Shown: in pieces, positions 43,557 through 54,400 of the stretch
Position numbering within the stretch: the stretch's first letter is position 1
How the letters are laid out: every line of letters begins with the position of its first letter
Source of the DNA: Bipolaris cookei
Lineage: Eukaryota; Ascomycota; Dothideomycetes; Pleosporales; Pleosporaceae
Length of the DNA stretch: 64,000 nucleotides
Direction: 5' to 3'
Assembly: GCA_002286855.1 (NCBI GenBank)
Contig: NRSV01000028.1
Span: 186,001 to 250,000, forward strand
Program-made: the position numbers and the translations under genes
Notes under the pieces: generated by a model
What the model was told of the DNA's origin: nothing
What the model saw: only the letters and a program-made list of their open reading frames with translations
The model's database searches: none

Positions 43557-43811
43557 ATGTGTCGTTTACCCAGGTATGGCAAAAGCTTCGTGGACTTCAT
43601 CAATTGCGTTCTCCCCGCCGTCTTCTTTGGAATCATCATTCATGCACCGACAATATTATTCCAGTACCACCGCTACATCGTACATATTTTCGTACCGCAA
43701 TGGGGCAACTCGAAGCTGCCTCGGATAATCCGGAAGGCGATAAACACGTTCTTGTTCGCGCCGCACTACCTTCTGACTAGACTGGGTATATCTCAATCCA
43801 CCGCCGTGTAA
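43557..43811 (+). CDS. Possible 84-aa frame with hydrophobic segment
   Basis: The frame reads MCRLPRYGKSFVDFI, then a hydrophobic stretch CVLPAVFFGIIIHAP, then an aromatic/basic part ending HYLLTRLGI. A donor-like GTATAT overlaps its end in phase 1, compatible with joining to the F-box-like exon at 43952. It may therefore be an alternative first exon of the next gene, an independent small protein or chance. Confidence 0.3.
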   Translation: MCRLPRYGKSFVDFINCVLPAVFFGIIIHAPTILFQYHRYIVHIFVPQWGNSKLPRIIRKAINTFLFAPHYLLTRLGISQSTAV

Positions 43812-43837
43812 CCATCACAGGTGTCAGTTAGGGCGAT

Positions 43838-44712
43838 ATGTGTCGCCGCCACCGCCGCCACCACGGTCATGGTACATGCACATGAAACGCTTTTGCCGGC
43901 CAATAAGATGACTCTACAACACTTTCTGGTCTTCAAGGCGCCCTCAACAAGATGTCGACACGTCAGCGTTTCTGCGTCTTCCGACTGAGCTGAGAAGTAT
44001 GATATATGCCTATGCAAGCGGCGTCGGCAGATACGAAATAAGGTATATGTCATTCGTGTTGCCTGAGAGAATTGCTTTTCTGCACAAGATGCTGACGAAT
44101 GCGAAAGTTCGGAAGATATTGCAGCCTAGCGTCCCCAGAATAAGCAGAGAGAAGATGATGTTTCCTACGTACTCCAAGACAATGCAATAATTACTATACA
44201 TGGAGGTTGTTCGCCGATAAACTTGCTCTTGGTTTGCAAGAAGGTATACCAGGAAGCGCGCGAACAATTCTTGTCAATGACGGCATTCAAACTGCATCCT
44301 CTGGCTCTGAGTGACGGCTCCTGGATGTTTGAGTACTACGCCTCTATGCTGGCGCATCCAGCGTATGAATACCTAGTAAAATGGGCATATGTACAGATGA
44401 TGAGAAAGACCTGGTTGCGCGTCAATATAGCGAGGTTTAGCTGCTATCGACAGAGACAACCACGTGGGCCACGTGCCTACATGGTGACTCTGTGCGTGTG
44501 CATATGACGAGACTGATTTGAATACTTGTACAGAAATGCGTTTGACGAGTTCGAGAAGATTGTGCGAGATTCTAAAGATAACTGCGCCTAATTTGCGGGT
44601 TGTGGATATACATTGGATCGGTGACTTTCCGCATTCGGTTAGCGGGCGCGATATGGAGATGAAAGCGAGCGTCTTGCGACCATTATCTGAACTTGATGGT
44701 GTAACTATCTGA
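43838..44712 (+). CDS. F-box-like protein gene, 5' end uncertain
   Basis: A consistent model is 43838-43871, 43952-44042, 44150-44463 and 44534-44712 (introns 80, 107 and 70 bp), 205 aa. The core reads SAFLRLPTELRSMIYAYASG, the usual opening of fungal F-box-like proteins. It continues with INLLLVCKKVYQEAREQF, a typical following helix, and LKITAPNLRVVDIHWIGDFP near the end. Such proteins often serve as substrate adaptors of SCF ubiquitin ligases or are lineage-expanded relatives of unknown role. Exon 1 is weak; the exon at 43557 is an alternative. The 107-bp intron uses an atypical acceptor context, so a frameshift rather than an intron remains possible. Confidence 0.48.
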
Positions 44713-45148
44713 GTCGAAAAGCTAGTCATGACAGGGAAGGGAAGACAAGAGGTGTTTAGGATAATTTTCAATTTTAATTTTTTTGTACTGACTAATACAG
44801 AGGGCTATCTGAAGTGGCTAAATATAGGGGTTTTGGCTCGGAAATTTGGTTTTGCAGTAGTCAATCAAGGAGAAAATTTCAAGAAAGCTTCTTCAGCACT
44901 AAAACGCAAAAACTCTTTTATACACTAGTTGAAGCAGATTTAGAGACCCAGCCCGGTAGTTAAATGACACCTAATGCCTAAACGAATGAAGCCATGTACT
45001 GCCAGACTCCATGGATAGAATCTTAATACCATCACCTTCCCACAAACTTGACACAGTAGCCCACAGTTTCCAACAAAATCATGGAAGAGCAGCAACTGCA
45101 ACGGTCCAATAGTCCGGCAATACGTGACGCTATTCGATCGCATTCTAC
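44713..45148. other. 3' flanks between convergent genes
   Basis: AT-rich, no coding signal. Confidence 0.5.
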
Positions 45149-45956
45149 TCAGCTACCTGGACAATCGTTAAGGCGACAAAGAACAGGGCGATCGGGTTCG
45201 ATCGTTCCCAAGTCATTACTTTGCTCACAGTCGAGGTACATGCCCTTGATTCCGGCATACATCTGGTCGAGCTTACGAACGACTTGGTCATTCAGAGAGC
45301 TAGCCGATATACAGTTGCACTTGGAATTTTGGCAAAATTTGGTCAAGGTCTCGGTAGTAAGAGCACTGGACATATCAACCTGCGCCAGTCGATCTTTAAT
45401 TTTCTTAATGGATTGCTGTCCGAGAGGCCAGATTCCTCCGGATACGAGCGTATGGAATAAAGTGCCAACGCACAACTTGAATACGTCACATTTGTCCTTT
45501 TCATTGACAATAGCGCCGAGAGCTACCACCACTTGCTCCTGACATAGCATCTGGGCGGCTTGTGCTTTCTGAAATAGAGTTACAGGTAGTGTTTCGTGAC
45601 CTTCCATAGCAGTGGCGATGTCATGACAGCTGACCAGTCTCGAATTATGCTTCGTGTGACTTTGTTGAACGCTTGGTGCAGATCGAGGAATTTTCTCGGT
45701 AAGCTCAAGGATGACGTCTCCTGTAGTAGCTATGACTTCTGGGCCTCTTCCTCTTGTAGACGTGTCAGTGAGTTCTGCTTAACTATCAGTAACCGTAAAG
45801 TCACGCCGTTTCTGGGACGAATATTTACCGACAATCTTACGCTTCCGTGGAGTAGTTATGGCGCTGCTGCGTGGCTCGTAACTGATGAGTTGTAGTTGTC
45901 CAAGTTGAAATCAGGTTACAGGAGAGGCATTCATACCTGTGAGGACTTGTGGACAT
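45149..45956 (-). CDS. BTB/POZ-like protein, 232 aa
   Basis: Three exons: 45956-45937 (20 nt), 45881-45829 (53 nt) and 45774-45149, with introns of 55 and 54 bp; the total is exactly 233 codons. The N-terminus is short and basic (MSTSPHSYEP, then TPRKRKIVEL) and leads into VIATTGDVILELTEK, the usual first strand of fungal BTB proteins. EGHETLPVTL and a helical middle follow. The C-terminal half (IWPLGQQSIKKIKDRLAQV, then KCNCISASSLNDQVVRKLD and KGMYLDCEQSN) resembles the Cys-containing ends of lineage-expanded fungal BTB proteins. The stretch between the first strand and EGHET is shorter than usual, so the BTB fold may be incomplete. The two tiny leading exons show why the 3' exon alone is easily mistaken for the whole gene. 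Function unknown. Confidence 0.6.
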
Positions 45957-47986
45957 TGCGAATGATCATAAACCACTGTAACCTTGACATGCACGTTGAC
46001 CTTCATTAGAATTTACCTCAAAGTTCCCTGTGGCGCATTTCATCGCATTTCCAAGCGAGGTGAAAGAGGACATGACGAGATGAATGGTAACAGGTCAAAG
46101 AGACCCGTCTCACCAGCTCTTTCTTGGACGATTAAAATCTTCCTATAGGCATATTTTTTTGTTCTATTAATCATACCAGGCTCTTTTACAATTGAGTAAG
46201 AATCGGTTAGAAATTCTTCTCCGCTTGTTGCATTAGATGGAGATAACACTATTTCGGTTGTGTAGTCGGCGGAAAACAGGTGACCTAGAATACAGAGTAG
46301 AGGCCATGTGGTCGGTTTTGCGCAGTTCAGGCGCATGAAAATGGTCAGTCATTCTTGAAGAATTACCAGACATGGAGCGTGCTAAGGACACTCAGCGACG
46401 AGCTCTCCGTAAAGATTGATGCAGGTCATGAATGGCTGGCAGGAGAGAGTGCTTGAATAATGTGTGCGCAGTGGATATTGTCAAGCGATTTGCCACTTTC
46501 CGAAGTACTGTTCGACTTGAGGAAGGCACGAAATGCCACACGAACGAAGACACGGCTGAGGGATGAGGTATGGGAGAGGCAAGAATTTCCATTCCAGCCC
46601 AAGAACGGGACATGTACACCTTCTAATGCTCCTGTAAGCTGAGGACTAGCAAACCGCGGGATCAGTCTACTGGATCGGGAGAAGCAATGCATAGCGTCGC
46701 CTGGCGATGTGGGTTTACCACAAATTGCCGGTCGCTGGAAGAATGGAGGGGCAGCCAAAGTGGTGTCGGCGCCGTATTTCGGCCGAAAGATAAGAAGCAT
46801 CTCCGGGCCCTGGGTACCGAAACTCGGAGGGAACGACGTAAACACCGACCGTCGTCCTACTTTGCCGCGAGCTTCGTTCGGCTTTTGGCGGCGACAACTC
46901 GCAGCCGCAGAAAGGCGAGACTCGACCGCGAGGGGCAGCCCCATTTGCGTCTGCCGCGGGACGGCATTTGGGGTTTCGGTCGTCTGGATCGACTTGGCCG
47001 CGACATCACACTCGATATGGAGTTGGGTGTGCCAGCACTGCGCCTACTACACCACACTAGATGTCGTGTCCATGGGGCTCAGGATGGTCACTTCTGGCGC
47101 CAGTCACAGTGGCCATGGTACAATTGATACATTTGTTTTCTCTGTATACACGCAGACCACCAATACCCAGCTCGATGACCAAGGGGCTGAACTACTGTGT
47201 ATGCAGCAAAACACACTGCTTACATGCATTGGCGGGGTAACTGCATACATGGATTGCCCTCGCAGCCCCTCCATCAAGGTCTTGGAGGCTGACGAGACGG
47301 AGCACTAGCGTACGCGCGTGTAAGATCCCTCAAGCCCAAGACGAGGCTCGATTTACGCACCTGCACATGCGTGCCATCAGGGTCGGGCAGCTGCTCCGGC
47401 AACGGAGCAATTGTATTGGCCCACTTCGTCCCATCGACCACTGTGTACGCTACCCGTCCCTCGCGCGAGGCTTCACGATTCCAGAATAGGAAATCAGCTG
47501 CTAGTGCCTGGTCCTGGCGCATCTTCGACCTGGCTTGCGCCATTGGATGCGACCCCGCACCAGGTGGAATGCGAAGTAATTCCCAAACACGGCCGTCGTA
47601 CCGGCAGGGGCCGCTCCTGGCCCAGCCTGTCTTTGCGCGCACCGTGTCGCATTGAACCAAGTGGGGGAAAGGGCCAACTAAGTTCATACTCGGGGCCCGC
47701 GACCCAAAGAGCGAATGCAACGACACGCGTGGTGGGGACGAGCGGAGGATATATAATGAGCCCCCTCGCGACCCCTCAATTGCTTCCTCACCACATCAAC
47801 CTCGTTTTGTACATAGACCTCACGATCAATTGTCTTCCGTATTGCCAGAGACGTCACTTCGGCCCACAAGAGGTATTGCGACCCACGCACCCCCTCTTTT
47901 GTCTTGCTCATTGTAGCAGAACCGCATATGCTTACTGATCTTGCGTCAGGAATACGTACCTTGACCTGTCCTGCGTAGGATTTCAC
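45957..47986. other. Intergenic, overlapping GC-rich frames only
   Basis: Several 100-200-codon frames overlap on both strands between 46,400 and 47,900. They share no recognisable domain and their codon use is flat, so I do not call them. The right end carries the formate dehydrogenase promoter. Confidence 0.4.
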
Positions 47987-47993
47987 TATATAT
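47987..47993 (+). promoter_or_regulatory. TATA-like box of formate dehydrogenase
   Basis: TATATAT lies 52 bp upstream of the start codon. A second TATATA-like stretch occurs near 47,750. No measured start site is available. Confidence 0.4.
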
Positions 47994-48044
47994 CTTCACT
48001 TGGGAACGTCGAGTCCTTGTATCTCACAAGCCCAATAACTTAAA

Positions 48045-49516
48045 ATGGTATTTGCCTGTGCTGCCTCGCGCCTTGCGCGCCCTGCCTCGTCCCTCCTCAG
48101 CGCTCGCGCCGGACCCCGATTGACTTCGTCGCTGCGACAACCTAATGCTTACAGAACGCTGACCGCAACTGCTTCACAACAGGGAAAAGTTCTTCTTGTC
48201 CTTTACGATGTAAGTTTCGCCAATTGGAGCCCTTTTTGGTGCTGTAATCTAACAGTGACTGTAGGGCGGCATCCACGCCGAGCAGGAGCCCCAGCTTCTT
48301 GGTACTACTGAGAACGAGCTCGGTATCAGGAAATGGATCGAGGAGCAAGGCCACGAGCTGGTAACTACATCCAACAAGGAGGGCGAGGACTCCGAGTTCG
48401 ACAAGCACCTTGTTGATGCAGAGGTTATCATCACCACTCCGTACGTCAGAGCTACCCCGCAGTGCCCACTAGGGCGGCCCCACCAGCACGCGTCAAGCTC
48501 GCTGTCGGCATGCACTAGTAATGCAAACACCATGATGTGAGGGAACGTTTCGGCTAATTGCTCGGGGATCAACAGTTTCCACCCCGGTTACCTTACCGCA
48601 GAGCGTCTCGCCAAGGCCAAGAACCTGAAGCTTGCTGTGACTGCTGGTATCGGATCTGACCACGTCGACCTTAACGCTGCAAACAAGACAAATGGCGGTA
48701 TCACAGTCGCCGAGGTTACTGGCTCCAATGTCGTCTCTGTCGCCGAGCACGTCGTCATGACCATCCTGGCTCTTGTCCGCAACTTTGTGCCCGCCCATGA
48801 GCAGATTGCCAAGGGTGAATGGAACGTTGCTGAGGTCGCCAAGAACGAGTACGATCTCGAGGGCAAGGTTGTAGGAACTGTTGCTGTCGGACGTATTGGA
48901 GAGCGTGTGCTCCGCCGTCTCAAGCCTTTTGACTGCAAGGAACTGCTGTACTTTGACTACCAGCCTCTGTCTGCGGAGAAGGAGAAGGAAATTGGCTGCC
49001 GCCGTGTTGAGAACCTCGAGGAGATGCTTGCTCAGTGCGATGTCGTCACCATCAACTGCCCACTGCACGAGAAGACACGGGGTCTGTTCAACAAGGAGCT
49101 CATCTCCAAGATGAAGAAGGGCTCATGGTTGGTCAACACTGCCCGTGGTGCCATTGTTGTCAAGGAGGATGTCGCACAGGCTCTTAAGGATGGCCACCTC
49201 CGTGGATACGGTGGTGATGTCTGGTTCCCTCAGCCCGCCCCCAAGGACCACCCACTCCGCTATGCCACCAACCCATGGGGCGGCGGCAACGCTATGGTTC
49301 CCCACATGTCTGGTACCTCTATCGATGCGCAAAAGGTAAGATTGAGTCAAAAGAGACTTGCAACAAGGGTGATACTGATTATGATTGCAGCGCTACGCCG
49401 ACGGCACCAAGGCCATCCTGGACGAGTACTTCTCCGGCCGCCACAACTACCGGCCCGAGGACCTTATTGTGCACAAGGGCGAGTATGCGACCAAGGCATA
49501 CGGTCAGCGCAAGTAA
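48045..49516 (+). CDS. NAD-dependent formate dehydrogenase
   Basis: Four exons: 48045-48209, 48265-48440, 48576-49335 and 49391-49516 (introns 55, 135 and 55 bp), 408 aa. A basic, Ser/Ala-rich leader of about 45 residues looks like a mitochondrial presequence. The D-2-hydroxyacid dehydrogenase fold follows, with AGIGSDHVDL, the NAD site GTVAVGRIGERVL (AVGRIG at 217-222), VNTARGAIV (Arg304) and the catalytic His357 in VPHMSGTSID. The enzyme oxidises formate to carbon dioxide while reducing NAD+, removing formate from one-carbon, oxalate or methoxyl breakdown. All splice phases close exactly. The NAD loop has Ala-Val in place of the common Gly-Ala, which I believe is usual in filamentous-fungal enzymes. 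Confidence 0.96.
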
Positions 49517-49849
49517 AGGGGCCACATGGGCATGTTTGGCAGGCTAGCGACCATTTTGAGCGATTTGGGACGAATTTCCTTTTAGTTATCAGGGCACTGG
49601 ATGCAATGACCCGCCCACCCATGTATATGAATATATTCACTGAAGTCTACGCATGTTTCCCGATGAGTGATGTCTAAGAGTGTGTGTATGGTTTGTGCAA
49701 ACTTGGCTTTATTTCAGCCTTGAACATGGCATGGGTTGGTGTTGGTGTTTGCTAGGAAATGACATGAGGCCAAGGAAAGGAATCAGACTATAGGTAAATG
49801 CAAGGTGAAGAAAGGGTATTGTGCGAGATTGATAGCGGTAGTGGTGGTG
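49517..49849. other. 3' flanks of convergent genes
   Basis: No coding signal; presumed polyadenylation region for both neighbours. Confidence 0.5.
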
Positions 49850-50320
49850 TCATGGGTGCCGTGAGCGAGAAGGGCGGGTGTCGTCATCGCTCTCGTCATC
49901 CTCGCTGTCGTCCTTGAAGCCTTCCTCAAGGTCCCTGCCAAGACGCATCTCGCCGTCCATGATGCTTCTGCGCTGCTCGAGGGCTTCTCTCCTCCTCTCG
50001 TCAATCGGGTCAAAGCCGACCATGCCCTCGCCCTCCTCGTCGTCAAAGAGCTCGTCGTCGTTCTGGCTGTTTCCGTGGACGACACCGCGCTGTCTCACCC
50101 AGGCCGAAGGAGCAAACAGGCCGTACAGCGCGTCGGAGAGTTTTGTGCGCCAAGAGGTTGGGAAGTCGGTCATGCCTGGGGTAACAGGCAGGTACTGGCT
50201 GTAGCGGCTGCGGTGGCGGCGCACAAAGGGCAGAATAATAAGGGCGAGCAGGACATAGAGGATGGCGGCGAGGAAGAGCGGCACGAGAATGGTCTTTAGG
50301 GAGGTGGTTTTGTCAGCCAT
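49850..50320 (-). CDS. Small single-pass membrane protein with acidic tail
   Basis: A single exon, 156 aa. A short N-terminus is followed by one strong membrane span at about residues 10-33 (LVPLFLAAILYVLLALIILPFV), then a basic stop-transfer patch (RRHRSRYSQ). The rest is soluble and presumably cytosolic, with an aromatic stretch (WRTKLSDALYGLFAPSAWV), an acidic run (DDELFDDEEGEG) and a terminal acidic Ser/Asp-rich tail (DDSEDDESDDD). There is no cleavable signal peptide motif, so it is probably a signal-anchored protein of the ER or Golgi. Family and function not recognised. It converges on formate dehydrogenase and diverges from the formin. Confidence 0.68.
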   Translation of the reverse strand: MADKTTSLKTILVPLFLAAILYVLLALIILPFVRRHRSRYSQYLPVTPGMTDFPTSWRTKLSDALYGLFAPSAWVRQRGVVHGNSQNDDELFDDEEGEGMVGFDPIDERRREALEQRRSIMDGEMRLGRDLEEGFKDDSEDDESDDDTRPSRSRHP

Positions 50321-51430
50321 GTCACGTCTATATATTTATGTACGGTCTTTGTTTGTGTATGTGTGTGTGTGTAGTACACGGTCCAACTCACCTTTAAGAA
50401 ATGCGTCGGGCCCGTCATGACTGCGGATGCATGTATGTAGAGAGGTCACAGTGGGCGAAGACGCGGACGACGCGGGACTGCGACTGTCTAGGCCGGCCAC
50501 GGATCTGGATCGCTGAGACACGAGGGGCCAGAGACGTCAGAGAGGTGTGACAAGCGACAGGCGGTTATGCAGGCGGTGGTGGGTGCCTGCTGCGCCACAG
50601 TTCACTTGGTCCCGCGCAACGGGCAAACGCGTTCTGGGCTTTTGGGGGGCAGTATGGGAGAATGAAGGTTTGCGGATGGATGGCCGGGAATGGCTTGGAG
50701 CGGCCATGCGTAGGGGCCTAGGGGGCTCCCTACTTCCTTACTCTGCTTGCAAACTACGGGCTATGGCGCCACGGCCACACGGACATTGCGCACGTCTCAG
50801 GAGAACGTCGGGGCCAGGCCGGGCGGGCCTCAGGCCATGGCACACACGCACATACACGGACGAGACAGTTGCGGAGCGGCCCTCTGTACGCTGTAACGTA
50901 GAGTGCGTTTTGGCCGTGGGTGGAGTGTATGAATATTGTTCTCTGTCTGTATACATGTATACATGCATACATACATATACACATACATACGTGTAGCATC
51001 GCAGGCCAAGCGCCCGTCCTGGGACTACCATCCACACATACGTACAGTAGTAGCAATACTACGAGATACACACATACTATTCGTCTACCCACCCCGGCCC
51101 AGTTGGGCGTTGTGGCGCGCTTCTCTCTCAGGAGGAGGCGCTAGTACTCGGCAACTTCCCGCGACTGACCTGCAGCCGCATTGCCCACCACAGAGCCCCC
51201 CTCCCCCCCTCCCCTCAAAGGGATTCCCTATTACTTCAACGCCCCAAAAGCAAAAGCCCCGCACCCTCGCTGGACTCGTACACTGAACCGCAGTCACGGC
51301 CTGCCATCGCTTGCCCCGTGCCGCCAGAGTTCGCGAGTGGCGGTAGTGCACCTGCACCGAGGGGAACGGAGCACTCGTCGGGCGGCGCGCTCCAGGTTGG
51401 CTGCATTGGGCACAGAATCTCGCTATAGGG
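50321..51430. other. Divergent promoter of membrane protein and formin
   Basis: No gene is supported. It contains a TG-rich stretch (near 50,350-50,375) and an ATAC-type microsatellite (50,951-50,990). The right end is GC-rich and would carry the formin leader. Confidence 0.5.
50951..50990. repeat. ATAC-type tetranucleotide microsatellite
   Basis: About ten imperfect units of ATAC/ATGC in a row. Confidence 0.7.
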
Positions 51431-54400
51431 ATGGATGGCAAGAGTCGGCAATCTTCTGCCGGCAAGTTCTTCGGACGCCGTCTGCACAAGGACAAGGAGA
51501 AGGGCGGCAGCGATTCAAAGCATACTGCCTCGTCCTCGATCGACAGCCCCCCGGGCAGTTCATACGGCTCCCAGTCGTCCCGGCACTCGCAAAGACATTC
51601 CATCGGCGGCGCGTCCATAGACCAGAGGCCCGTGTCCATGACCGCTGAGGGCATCTTTGCGCGAGCAGGCCCCGTGTCATCCATTGACTCGCCGCGAGAC
51701 GACAACTTCAAGTCGGGCGAACCGCTGCCACACCACCTGAACAAGGGCGGCGGCGACTTCCACCAGTACCCCGTCGTTACTGCCACCAACATGCCCCCCA
51801 ACGGCTACTCCAACCAGGGCCCGCCCCGGCCCCCGCCGCACTCGTCGCACACCACTATTGCCTCGAGCAACCCGGGCGACCGTGGTGTCTCGATGCAGCA
51901 ATGGGGCGCTCGCGGCAGCAGCAGAGACGGCTCCTATCCCCAGTATCCCCCAAACGACGCCAGCTTCTCACGCACCTCGTCCGACCAAGCCAGCGTCTAC
52001 AGCAACGACTCCAGGTCGCGTGCCAGCAACACCTTCTACCCCCAAAACTCCTCGCAGTCGACATTTTCGTCCGTAGGCCTTGACCCTGGCAGCCTCCTGC
52101 CCACTGCCGCATCAACCCCCCGCGACTCGCACCGTCACTTGCTGCACTACAATGTCTCGTCCCCGACGGCCTCGACGGCCTCCTTTCCCCAAAATACCCT
52201 CAGCATACAACGGCCCCCCGACCACATCGTCGAGAAGGAGTTTATGAGCCTCATGGTCAAGCGAGGATGGAAGAGTTTACCCGAACAGGCGCGGCGGCAG
52301 ATGGAAGCATACAAGATTGACAAGAAGTGGACACTTGTGTACCAGGACAAGCTCGCTGAATTCAAGCATGAAGAGAAGAAGCGCCAGACACAGCGGATAA
52401 CATACGGAGGTGGCGGTGGCGGCGGCGCAGGAGGCATGGTTGGGAACCAAGACATTTTGATACGAGCAGAAGAAGAAGGATCCCCTGAGTGGTATGTCAA
52501 AAAGGTCATGGACAACTCGATAACAATCAAGCAAATGTCAAGTTTGGAGATTAGCTTGAGAACCCAGCCAATTGCCTGGGTCAGGGGCTTCATCGAAGCC
52601 CAAGGTCAAATCGCCCTCACGAATGTCCTGGCCAAAATCAACCGCAGAAAAGGCACAGGGCCTCAACCCCCTCCTAGCGTCATTGCACAAAAAGCAGAAA
52701 ATGACGTGGAACGCGAATACGAAATCATCAAGTGTCTGAAGGCGCTAATGAACAACAAATACGGCGCCGACAACGCCTTGAACCACCCGTCAATCATACA
52801 GGCGCTGTGTGGCTCTTTAATATCATCACGACTGAATACACGAAAACTTGTCTCGGATGTCTTGACTTTCTTGTGCCACTGGGGCAATGGAAGCGGACAC
52901 GAAAAAGTGCTACAAGCACTCGACAATCTCAAATCACAATATGGCGAAAACAGCCGTTTCGACGCATGGATGCGTATCGTCGAAGTCACGGTCGATGGCC
53001 GTGGCAAGATGGGATCCATGGTCGGCGCTTCAGACGAAGTCCGCAGTGGCGGAATTGGTGTAGAGAATCTCCTCATGGAATACGCCATCGCAACCCTCTT
53101 CCTCATCAACATGATTGTCGATGCGCCAGAGCGTGATCTCCAGCTTAGGATGCACGTGCGAGCTCAGTTCACAGCATGTGGCATCAAGCGCATCTTCAAC
53201 AAGATGGAAGGCTTCCAGTACGACGTCATCGACAAGCAAATCGAGCACTATCTCGAAAATGAAGCCGTCGACTACGAAGACTTCCTTCAAAAGGAGAACA
53301 GTTCTATGATGGACAATGTCGAGGGCGAAACCAAGGATCTCAATGACCCTCTGCAAATCACAGACGCCATTATGAGCAAGATTAGTGGAACGAGGGCACA
53401 GGATTACTTCACTTCTGCCATGCAACATCTATTGCTAATGCGTGACACGGAGAGCGAAGACCGGTTACGCATGTTCCAATTGGTAGATCAAATGCTCAGT
53501 TATGTGGCTATGGACCGCAGACTGCCAGACATGGATCTGAAGCAGAGTTTGAACTTCACTGTTCAGTCTTTGCTTGACAAGCTCTACACCGATTCCGAAG
53601 CCCGCCAAGTACGCGATGAGGCTGTCGAAGCACGTCAGATTGCAGACTCGGCCATTGCGGAGCGTGATGAGATGAAAGCGCAGCTCGAACTGGGGGCTGA
53701 CGGCTTGGTGTCGAAGCTCCAGAAACAACTGTCAGAGCAAGAACGCATCATTGAGCTCCGCGGCAGACAGGTTGAGTCGATGAAGGCGGAACTTGCTGAG
53801 ATGCAGAGGATACGAGCACAAGAGCTGCAACGAAACGAATTGGAGACGCGTGAACTGTATCTGATGCTTAGAGACGCCCAGGATGTTGCAGCGTCAGCAG
53901 CGAAGAAGTCTGGCAAAGACGGCCTCGGTGCTACGGACCCTGCTCAAATGCAGGGTATCATGGATCGTGAACGCTTGATGAACAGATTGGAGATCCAACT
54001 GCAGCGAGCCAGGACGCAAGCCACTCTGGAAGGCAGGACTTTGAACTTGCAGCCGAGCGAAAAGCTCAGGGAGTTAAGAGAAAAGATGGAGGGCGACGTG
54101 CCAGTCATACCCGAACAAGGCTATGGGGGTCTTGGACCGACCTCATTCGGGTCGGTACGTGCCAAGAGTGGAGTGCCACGCAGAAAACCCCTCCCTGGTC
54201 TCCCTGGTCAGAATGGTGAGGATGTTGAGTTGTCTGAGATGGATGATGACGATGTTGTTATTGAGAAGCCCCGTCTTATCCAAATGCACAAGCCCAAGCT
54301 CAGCGCATCCACAGCTAACGCTCTTATGGCTGATATTGCCTCCAACGTCAAACGATATGACGACTCCGATGCAGAAGACAATGGCGATGGCATTACTACC

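Noticed and set aside
46426..47938. Several long GC-rich frames on both strands
   Set aside because: They overlap one another, have flat codon use and show no domains, so they are compositional.
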